The notes under the pieces are model-generated. The model did not search any database, was not told the DNA's origin, and was given only the letters and a program-made list of their open reading frames with translations. Shown one piece after another: positions 57,976-64,000 of a stretch of 64,000 nucleotides of DNA (position 1 is its first letter; each line of letters starts with the position of its first letter). This DNA is from Corallococcus sp. AS-1-6 (GTDB lineage Bacteria > Myxococcota > Myxococcia > Myxococcales > Myxococcaceae). A program made the translations under genes and the position numbers. The stretch spans positions 336,546-400,545 of the forward strand of contig NZ_JAIQDE010000003.1 of NCBI RefSeq assembly GCF_020037015.1, given 5' to 3'.

Positions 57976-59958
57976 ATGTCCTGGTCTTCCCGGCACCTGC
58001 TGGTCCCATTGTCAGCGGTGCTGTTGGTGTTGTCGGCGTGCGGTGGTGATGACGACAAGAACCCTGTCTGCGGCAACGGCATCATCGAGCGTGGCGAGGC
58101 GTGCGACGACGGCAACCGCGTCGAAGGCGACCGCTGCAACAATAGCTGTCAGGTGACCAAGCCCACGACCGACGCGGGCACCGAGCAGGACGCGGGCACG
58201 GAGACGGACGCGGGCACCGAGCAGGACGCGGGCACGGAGACGGACGCCGGCACCGAGCAGGACGCAGGCACGGAGACGGACGCGGGCACGACCACTGACG
58301 CCGGCACGGAGACGGATGCCGGTACGACCACGGACGCCGGCACCGAGACGGACGCGGGCACGACCACCGACGCGGGCACGACCACGGACGCCGGCACGGA
58401 GACGGACGCGGGCACGACCACCGACGCGGGCACCGGGACGGACGCGGGCACGACCACCGACGCGGGCACCGAGACGGATGCGGGCACGGTGACGGACGGC
58501 GGCTCCGGCATGGGCGACGCGGGTACGGAGACGGACGCGGGCACCATCGACGCGGGCACGGACGCGGGTACGGAGACGGACGCGGGCACCATCGACGCGG
58601 GTACGGAGACGGACGCGGGCACCATCGACGCGGGTATGGAGACGGACGCGGGCACCATCGACGCGGGCACGGAGACGGACGCGGGCACCGACGGCGGCGC
58701 CGTTGACGGCGGCCCGGCTCCGGACGCGGGCACGGGTTCGGACGCGGGCACCGACGCGGGCACCACGGCGACGCTGAGCGCCCTGGAGCCGGCCGCGGTC
58801 TTCGCGCGCTCGGGCACCACGGGTGAGACGATTCCGGAGCCGCTCGCGGTGACGCTGAGCGCCGAGGCCACCACGGACGTCGTGGTCCAGGTCACCTCGT
58901 CCAGCCCCTCGGTGGTCATCGCCAACAACGGCCAGGTGACGGTGCCGGCGGGCTCGCGCTCCGCGGCGGTCATCGTGACGGCGGACGACGCGGCGGGCTC
59001 CGCCAAGGCGACGCTGACGGCCACGCTGGGCGCGGATTCGCGCACCGCCACCGTGCGCGTGCTCGGTGCGACGGAAGCGGCCGCGCTGGCGTACCTGTCG
59101 CCGGAGACGGTGTCGCTGGCCGCCGGTCAGACGGCCAACGTCACCGTGACGCTCGACATCCCGGCCGCGGCGGCCACGTCCGTGGCGCTGTCCACCACGG
59201 GCAACGTGGGCTCCGTGCCGGCCACCGTGACGGTGCCGGCCAACGAGATCTCCGCGAAGTTCACCTTCACCGCGGGCGCCGCCGGTTCGACGGGCACCAT
59301 CGTGGCCACGCTCAACGGCCAGTCCGTCTCCGCCCAGGCGCAGGTCACCGCCGCCCCCACGACGGACCACGTCGTGATCAGCGAGTTCGCCGCCGCGGGT
59401 CCGTCTGGTGCGAACGACGAGTTCGTCGAACTCTACAACCCGACGAACGAGGCAGTGAACATCGGTGGCTGGAAGCTCCAGTACAAGAGTGCGGCCGGCA
59501 ACACCTATAACGCCAACGCCTATACGCTTCCCACGGGCGCGACCATCGCCGCGCATGGCTTCTACCTGATGACGGGCAGCACCTACTCCGGCGGGAGCAC
59601 GGCCGCGAGTGACGCGTCTTTCGGGACCACCATCCAACTGGGCGGCACGGCAGGCCACATCCGCCTGGGCAAGCCCGGCATCTCCACCGCGAAGGTGGAC
59701 GCCCTCGCGGTGGACACGGTGGGCTACGGCTCCACCGCGGACTCCGCCGAAGGCAACAGCCCCATCAACGGCACCCCTGCCGCCGCCGGCAGCTACGAGC
59801 GCAAGGCCAACGCCGGCTCGTCCGCCGCGACCATGGAAGGCAGCGGCGTGGACGCGACGAAGGGCAACAGCCGGGACACGGACGTGAACAGCGCGGACTT
59901 CATCATCCGCACCACGCGCGGCCCGCAGAACAAGGCCAGCGCGCTCGAAGTCCCTTGA
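57976..59958 (+). CDS. Lipoprotein with DUF4215-like motif, DAGT repeats and lamin-tail domain
   Basis: A 660-residue lipoprotein (lipobox LSAC, Cys22). Next comes a Cys-rich DUF4215-like unit (CGNGIIERGEACDDGN, four cysteines). Residues 62-265 are low-complexity and carry 32 DAGT or DAGM motifs, mostly as hexamers ETDAGT, TTDAGT and EQDAGT. Two Ig-like beta regions (about 270-460) and a lamin-tail-like domain (about 465-580, from HVVISEFAAAG, DEFVELYNPT, GWKLQY) end the protein. Lamin-tail domains occur in secreted bacterial proteins and nucleases, probably as binding modules. ATG 57976 has GGAG five bases upstream. This is probably a cell-surface protein on an acidic stalk. Confidence 0.9.
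   Translation: MSWSSRHLLVPLSAVLLVLSACGGDDDKNPVCGNGIIERGEACDDGNRVEGDRCNNSCQVTKPTTDAGTEQDAGTETDAGTEQDAGTETDAGTEQDAGTETDAGTTTDAGTETDAGTTTDAGTETDAGTTTDAGTTTDAGTETDAGTTTDAGTGTDAGTTTDAGTETDAGTVTDGGSGMGDAGTETDAGTIDAGTDAGTETDAGTIDAGTETDAGTIDAGMETDAGTIDAGTETDAGTDGGAVDGGPAPDAGTGSDAGTDAGTTATLSALEPAAVFARSGTTGETIPEPLAVTLSAEATTDVVVQVTSSSPSVVIANNGQVTVPAGSRSAAVIVTADDAAGSAKATLTATLGADSRTATVRVLGATEAAALAYLSPETVSLAAGQTANVTVTLDIPAAAATSVALSTTGNVGSVPATVTVPANEISAKFTFTAGAAGSTGTIVATLNGQSVSAQAQVTAAPTTDHVVISEFAAAGPSGANDEFVELYNPTNEAVNIGGWKLQYKSAAGNTYNANAYTLPTGATIAAHGFYLMTGSTYSGGSTAASDASFGTTIQLGGTAGHIRLGKPGISTAKVDALAVDTVGYGSTADSAEGNSPINGTPAAAGSYERKANAGSSAATMEGSGVDATKGNSRDTDVNSADFIIRTTRGPQNKASALEVP
58156..58770 (+). repeat. 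Tandem 18-base coding repeat (DAGT units)
   Basis: About 600 bases of in-phase 18-base units (gacgcgggcac plus a variable dipeptide codon pair), with some 12- and 15-base variants near 58540-58680 (GTIDAGT). Units differ mainly at one or two codons, so copy number may vary by slippage without shifting the frame. Confidence 0.85.
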
Positions 59959-59976
59959 CGCACTGAGCAGTGACCG

Positions 59977-60008
59977 GCCCCCACCGTCCGTCCAGGAACG
60001 GTGGGGGC
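59977..60008 (+). terminator. Hairpin after the lamin-tail lipoprotein gene
   Basis: A perfect 11-base stem (GCCCCCACCGT 59977-59987 / ACGGTGGGGGC 59998-60008, 10-base loop) lies 19 bases after the stop codon. It has no T-run, so termination strength is uncertain. Confidence 0.55.
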
Positions 60009-60044
60009 TGGAAATACCCGCGCGCTTTCGCCATAAGCGGGGGC

Positions 60045-60830
60045 GTGCGAGTCGTCTCCTGGAACGTCAACGGTCTGCGCTCCATCCACCGCAAGGGCTT
60101 CCTCCCGTGGCTGTCCAAGGCCCGGGCGGACATCGTGGGGCTGCAGGAGGTGCGCGCCCGCGTGGAGCAGCTCCCCGCGGAGGTGCGCGCCCCCCGCCGT
60201 TGGAAGACCCACTTCGTGGCCGCGGAGCGCCCCGGCTACAGCGGCGTGGGCCTCTTCAGCCGCCACGAACCGGACGAGCTCACCACCACCCTGGACGCGC
60301 CGGAGGTGGACGCGGAGGGCCGCCTCCAGTTCGCCCGCTTCGGTAGGCTCACCGTGGTCAACGGCTACTTCCCCAACGGCAACGGGAAGGACCGGGACCT
60401 CTCCCGCATCCCCTTCAAGCTGGACTTCTACCGCCGCCTCTTCGCGCGCCTGGAGAAGCCGCTGCGTGACAACCAGCGCGTGCTGGTGATGGGGGACTTC
60501 AACACCGCCCACCAGGCCATCGACCTGGCGCGCCCGCGAGAGAACCGGGAGACGAGCGGCTTCCGCCCGGAGGAGCGCGAGGAGTTCGACCGGTGGATCC
60601 GCGCGGGCTGGGTGGACACCTTCCGCCACTTCAACGCCGAGGGCGGCCACTACTCCTGGTGGAGCCAGCGCGCCGGCGTGCGCGAGAAGAACATCGGCTG
60701 GCGCATCGACTACGTGCTCGCCACTCCCGCGGCGCTCGCCTTCGTGAAGAAGGCCTCCGTGCACGCGGACGTCCACGGGTCGGATCACTGCCCGGTGAGC
60801 GTGGACCTGGACCCCTCGGTCCTCACCTGA
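60045..60830 (+). CDS. xth: Exodeoxyribonuclease III
   Basis: A 261-residue AP endonuclease/3'-5' exonuclease for base excision repair. It has the exonuclease-endonuclease-phosphatase landmarks: VVSWNVNGLRS at the start, LQEVR (metal-binding Glu34), NGYFPNGN, MGDFNTAH, WRIDYVLAT and the catalytic GSDHCPV histidine. The length is typical (E. coli 268). GTG 60045 begins the conserved strand at residue 1, and CATAAG at 60032-60037, seven bases before it, may be the -10 of a leaderless transcript; the open frame extends back to 59970 through the preceding hairpin, which makes earlier starts unlikely. The acyltransferase gene follows after 28 bases. Confidence 0.95.
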   Translation: MRVVSWNVNGLRSIHRKGFLPWLSKARADIVGLQEVRARVEQLPAEVRAPRRWKTHFVAAERPGYSGVGLFSRHEPDELTTTLDAPEVDAEGRLQFARFGRLTVVNGYFPNGNGKDRDLSRIPFKLDFYRRLFARLEKPLRDNQRVLVMGDFNTAHQAIDLARPRENRETSGFRPEEREEFDRWIRAGWVDTFRHFNAEGGHYSWWSQRAGVREKNIGWRIDYVLATPAALAFVKKASVHADVHGSDHCPVSVDLDPSVLT

Positions 60831-60858
60831 AACCCCTCATGCCCAAGGGACACCCCTC

Positions 60859-61638
60859 ATGAACGCACTGCTCTCCATCTGGACCTGGGTCGAGGTGGGC
60901 CTCGTCGCCCTGGTGGGCTTCTTCGTCCAGCTCTTCCTGTTCATCTTCACGTTCCTGTTCGACAAGCGCCGCTACGTGGTGGGCCGCTGCTTCCGCCTGG
61001 TCGGCGTCACCGCCGCGAAGCTCACGCCCTACTGGCGCTTCGGCGTGCACGGCAACGTGCCGGACCACGTGGCGGCCAACACCGTGGTGGTGAGCAACCA
61101 CGAGTCCAACGCGGATCCGTTCCTCATCTCCCACCTGCCGTGGGAGATGAAGTGGCTGGGCAAGAAGAGCCTCTTCAAGGTGCCCGTGGTGGGCTGGATG
61201 ATGGGCATCGCCGGCGACATCCCGGTGGAGCGCGGCGACCGCGACTCGGCCACCGGCGCCATGGCGCGCTGCAAGGAGTGGATGCTCAAGGGGATGCCGG
61301 TGATGATCTTCCCGGAGGGCACGCGCTCCAAGACGGACGAGCTGCTGCCCTTCAAGGACGGCGCCTTCCGGCTCGCCATCGAGATGCAGGCGGACGTGCT
61401 GCCCCTGGCGGTGAGCGGCACGCGGCTCGCGCTGCCCAAGCACTCGTGGCGCTTCGCCACGTCGCGCGGGCTGGTGACCGTGGGCACGCCCATCTCCACG
61501 AAGGGGATGACGTTGGACGACGTGGAGTCGCTCAAGAACCAGGCGCGTGCCCAGATTGAAGCGCTGCGGGCGTCGCTCAAGCCGCTGACGGGGAGCGCGG
61601 CCCCCGTGCCGGCGACGGACGCCAACGCCGCCCGCTGA
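60859..61638 (+). CDS. 1-acyl-sn-glycerol-3-phosphate acyltransferase (PlsC family)
   Basis: A 259-residue membrane-bound acyltransferase that would make phosphatidic acid from lysophosphatidic acid. An N-terminal hydrophobic helix (VGLVALVGFFVQLFLFIFTFLF) is followed by motif I NHESNAD (His81, Asp86), the MKWLGKKSLFKVP block, and motif III FPEGTRS (151-157). The late VSGT and VGTPI segments are also typical. ATG 60859 lacks a strong ribosome binding site. It follows xth closely and is probably cotranscribed. Other PlsC-like lipid acyltransferases cannot be excluded. Confidence 0.93.
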   Translation: MNALLSIWTWVEVGLVALVGFFVQLFLFIFTFLFDKRRYVVGRCFRLVGVTAAKLTPYWRFGVHGNVPDHVAANTVVVSNHESNADPFLISHLPWEMKWLGKKSLFKVPVVGWMMGIAGDIPVERGDRDSATGAMARCKEWMLKGMPVMIFPEGTRSKTDELLPFKDGAFRLAIEMQADVLPLAVSGTRLALPKHSWRFATSRGLVTVGTPISTKGMTLDDVESLKNQARAQIEALRASLKPLTGSAAPVPATDANAAR

Positions 61639-61786
61639 GCGGCCGGCGGGCCGGGGCCGCGTGTTGTCCAGGAACGCACGCATCCCAGATTGTTGAACCT
61701 TCACGCGGGGCCTGGACTATGGAGTCCCCACGGGGCTGTTCCTCTCGGTCCGGCTCGGCGCATGGCGCCCAGGAAGGAAGCGCGTG

Positions 61787-63355
61787 ATGACGCCGGGCGG
61801 TGCACGTGAAGAGCAGCGGGTGGCCACGGGCATTCCCGGCCTGGACACCGTCCTGTGCGGCGGCCTGCGCAAGGGCCGCATGTACATGGTCCTGGGCCTG
61901 CCTGGCGCGGGCAAGACCATCCTGGCCAACCAGATCTGCTTCCAGCAGGCGGCCCAGGGCCACCGCGTCCTCTACCTCACGCTCCTGGCCGAGTCGCACA
62001 CCGAGCTGGTGAGCAACCTGCAGACGCTGTCGTTCTTCGACCCGTCCTGCGTGCCGGGGAAGATCAGCTACCTGAGCGCCTTCACCGTGCTGGAGCAGGG
62101 CGGGCTGGACGCGCTCGCGGAGTTGGTGCGCAAGGAGATCAAGGCGCACAAGGCCTCGCTGCTCGTGCTGGACGGACTGCTGGCGGCGGAGGAGCTGGCG
62201 CCGTCGCGGCAGGCGCTCAAGAAGTTCATCCACGGCCTCCAGGTCGTGACGGGCCTCATCGGCTGCACCACCATCGTGCTCACCACCGGGGGCGAAAAGG
62301 GCCTGCGCGCGGAGCACACCATGGTGGATGGCCTGCTGGTGCTCCAGCAGCGGATCTTCGGGGTGCGCACCCTGCGCGAGCTGAGCGTGCGCAAGTTCCG
62401 GGGCAGCGCGTACAAGCTGGGGCAGCACGGCTTCGAGATCACCGGCGACGGGCTCACCGTCTATCCCCGCCTGGAGTCCCTGGTGGACGGCAACCTGGTG
62501 CCCGGGGCGGGGACGCGGGAGCGCGACGCCTTTGGCATTGCCGGCCTGGACATGATGCTCAAGGGCGGCGTGCCCGCGGGCTCCACGACCATCCTCCTGG
62601 GGCCGCCGGGCAGCGGCAAGACGCTGCTGGGCCTGAGCTTCCTGGCGGAAGGCGCGCGCCAGGGGGAGCGCAGCCACTACTTCGCCTTCTACGACGCGCC
62701 GGAGCGGATGCTCGCGCAGGCGGCGGGCGTGGGGCTGCACCTGCAACCCCTGATGGAGCGCGGGGACCTGGAGGTGAGCTTCCGGCCGCCCACGGAGAAC
62801 ATCCTCGACAAGCTGGGCATGGAGCTGTTGACCATCGTCCGCAGCGGCCGGGTGCGCCGCATCTTCCTGGACGGCTACGAGGCGCTCCGCCGGGCCTCCA
62901 CGCGGCGCGCGCGGGTGGCCCGCTTCCTGGCGGCGCTCGTCAACGAGTGCCGGGTGCGCGAGGTGACGCTCCTCTACTCGGCGGAGGCGACCGCCGCGTT
63001 CGGCCCCGAGGTGAAGTTCCCGCTCAAGGGCATCTCCATGGTGGCGGAGAACATCCTGTTCCTGCGCATGGTGGAGCTGCACTCCGGGCTGCGCCGCTTC
63101 ATCGCGGCGCTCAAGGTGCGCAACAGCGCGTACGATCCCGCCCTGCGCGAGCTGGAGATCACGGGCAAGGGGATCAAGGTCGGCGAGCCCTTCGCGGAAG
63201 GGCAGATGTTGATGACGGGGCTCGCGCGCACGCGGACTCCGGAGCCGACCCCGTTGCCGAAGCCTCGCCGCAAGCCGCGCGCGGGCACCACGTCCGCCGC
63301 CAGGGCGACCCCGACCAAGTCGCGCCGGAACGTCCGCAAGCATCGAGGCACGTGA
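61787..63355 (+). CDS. Double-domain KaiC-like ATPase
   Basis: A 522-residue protein with two RecA-like KaiC domains. Domain 1 begins TGIPGLDTVLCGGLRKG, with Walker A GLPGAGKT (37-44). Domain 2 begins FGIAGLDMMLKGGVPAG, with Walker A GPPGSGKT (272-279). The C-terminal 40 residues are basic and Pro-rich (PKPRRKPRAG...KSRRNVRKH) and may bind nucleic acid. Cyanobacterial KaiC is a clock ATPase, but non-cyanobacterial relatives without KaiA and KaiB, as here, act in other signalling. GTG 61784 is followed at once by ATG 61787, with AGGAAGG upstream. The receiver gene starts two bases after the stop codon. Confidence 0.92.
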   Translation: MTPGGAREEQRVATGIPGLDTVLCGGLRKGRMYMVLGLPGAGKTILANQICFQQAAQGHRVLYLTLLAESHTELVSNLQTLSFFDPSCVPGKISYLSAFTVLEQGGLDALAELVRKEIKAHKASLLVLDGLLAAEELAPSRQALKKFIHGLQVVTGLIGCTTIVLTTGGEKGLRAEHTMVDGLLVLQQRIFGVRTLRELSVRKFRGSAYKLGQHGFEITGDGLTVYPRLESLVDGNLVPGAGTRERDAFGIAGLDMMLKGGVPAGSTTILLGPPGSGKTLLGLSFLAEGARQGERSHYFAFYDAPERMLAQAAGVGLHLQPLMERGDLEVSFRPPTENILDKLGMELLTIVRSGRVRRIFLDGYEALRRASTRRARVARFLAALVNECRVREVTLLYSAEATAAFGPEVKFPLKGISMVAENILFLRMVELHSGLRRFIAALKVRNSAYDPALRELEITGKGIKVGEPFAEGQMLMTGLARTRTPEPTPLPKPRRKPRAGTTSAARATPTKSRRNVRKHRGT

Positions 63356-63357
63356 CC

Positions 63358-63726
63358 ATGGGGCCCGTCCTCATCGTCGACGACGAGTTCGGCATCGTGG
63401 AGGCCGTCCGGGACCTCTTGTCCGACGAGGGCTACCGCACGGCCACGGCGCTCAACGGCCGCGAGGCTCTGGAGCGGATGCGCCAGGAGCGTCCGTCGTT
63501 GGTGTTGCTCGACTACATGATGCCGGTGCTCAACGGGCCCGGGGTGCTGGAGTCGATGCAGAAGGACCCGGCCTTGCGCGACGTCCCGGTGGTGATGATG
63601 AGCGCGAGCCCGCCGGACTTCTGGCAGCACCTGCCGTGCGCGGGCTTCCTGCCCAAGCCCTTCGACATCGAGCAACTGCTCGCCATCGTCCGGCGCCTGG
63701 GCGGTCCACCGCCGCTGACGCACTGA
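63358..63726 (+). CDS. Stand-alone response regulator receiver protein
   Basis: A 122-residue single receiver (REC) domain without an output domain. The acidic pair Asp8-Asp9, phosphoacceptor Asp52 (LLDYMMP), Ser82 (MMSAS) and Lys100 (PKPFD) are all present, so it should be phosphorylated by a histidine kinase. It starts two bases after the KaiC-like stop codon, so the two are almost certainly cotranslated and probably interact. No kinase gene is in the window. Confidence 0.95.
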   Translation: MGPVLIVDDEFGIVEAVRDLLSDEGYRTATALNGREALERMRQERPSLVLLDYMMPVLNGPGVLESMQKDPALRDVPVVMMSASPPDFWQHLPCAGFLPKPFDIEQLLAIVRRLGGPPPLTH

Positions 63727-63768
63727 GGTGCGCCTGCCAGGGATTGCAGGCAGACGTGGTCCGTGACC

Positions 63769-63798
63769 TTGACATCCAGGTCATGGGCAATCTATGCC
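63769..63798 (+). promoter_or_regulatory. Possible sigma-70-type promoter at the right edge
   Basis: TTGACA (63769-63774) is followed after 18 bases by TATGCC (63793-63798). The -35 is a perfect consensus but the -10 is poor. It would drive a gene beyond the window. The 274 bases from 63727 to the end show no gene and have a lower G+C content than the rest. Confidence 0.3.
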
Positions 63799-64000
63799 GC
63801 CGTGTTCACTGGGGGACACTTCAATCATTGGCGCCCTCACGTCCGTCAGCGACTGGGAAGGCGTCTTGAAATCTCTCTGGTGTGTGTGTCTCCGGTCCTC
63901 CTGGCTCCTGGGCATCCGCGTCCGTTTAACGCGGCGGCGAAAAGCAAAGCAGAATCAAAGACATAGGTGCAGCCGAGCAGGCAGGCCCGTCGAAACGGAG

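Noticed and set aside
58012..59658. A 548-residue minus-strand open frame rich in Arg, Val and Ala repeats
   Set aside because: It is the antisense of the DAGT repeat region and has no domain, ribosome binding site or sensible composition.
63636..63966. Small open frames at the right edge
   Set aside because: They overlap the receiver gene or the AT-richer gap, have no ribosome binding site and show no protein-like composition.

Overview
The window is about 70% G+C and has the character of a myxobacterial chromosome, most likely Myxococcaceae (Myxococcus, Corallococcus or a relative). The signs are a LonV-type Lon protease, imuA-imuB placed well away from dnaE2, many Pro/Ala-rich lipoproteins with CARDB, DUF4215 and lamin-tail-like modules, a histone-H1-like Lys/Ala protein, FHA signalling and a very large NRPS. 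No tRNA, rRNA, CRISPR array, insertion sequence or prophage gene was seen. The window reads as stable chromosome plus the end of one secondary-metabolite cluster. Identifications come from reading motifs; no database search was run.

Region 1 (1-21348) is the 3' two thirds or more of a giant non-ribosomal peptide synthetase, cut by the left window edge. It holds seven modules: partial A-T, six C-A-T modules and a terminal thioesterase. Hand-read adenylation codes suggest ...-Phe-Val-Asp-Phe-(aromatic)-Asn-Thr. There is no epimerisation domain, yet module 3 has a DCL-like condensation domain after a GGDS carrier protein. Region 2 (21403-24441) is a probable three-gene set: a membrane-anchored protein, an exported trypsin-like protease and an FHA membrane protein. 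Region 3 (24467-28010, minus) holds an aldo/keto reductase and LonV.

Region 4 (28281-33744, plus) runs from a VWA lipoprotein with a textbook terminator, through the mutasome genes imuA and imuB, to a small lipoprotein and a nucleotide-sugar epimerase. Region 5 (33833-41233, minus) is a tandem pair of large lipoproteins built of ten and seven CARDB repeats, with related hairpins after and between them. Region 6 (41387-44766, minus) has an ABC-F ATPase and an overlapping SPFH/NfeD pair. Region 7 (44893-50706) has a hydrolase, a Cys-rich secreted protein, dnaE2 with a LexA-like box over its promoter, the histone-like protein and a lipoprotein.

Region 8 (50715-57815) mixes two PhyH-type oxygenases, an AidB-like acyl-CoA dehydrogenase, an AAA+ ATPase with a disordered N-terminus, a WbqC-like protein and an alpha/beta hydrolase. 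Region 9 (57976-63726, plus) has a DAGT-repeat lamin-tail lipoprotein, exonuclease III, a PlsC acyltransferase, and a double-KaiC ATPase followed two bases later by a stand-alone receiver protein. DNA-damage themes recur (imuA, imuB, dnaE2, the AidB-like gene, exonuclease III), but only dnaE2 shows a recognisable SOS-like operator.
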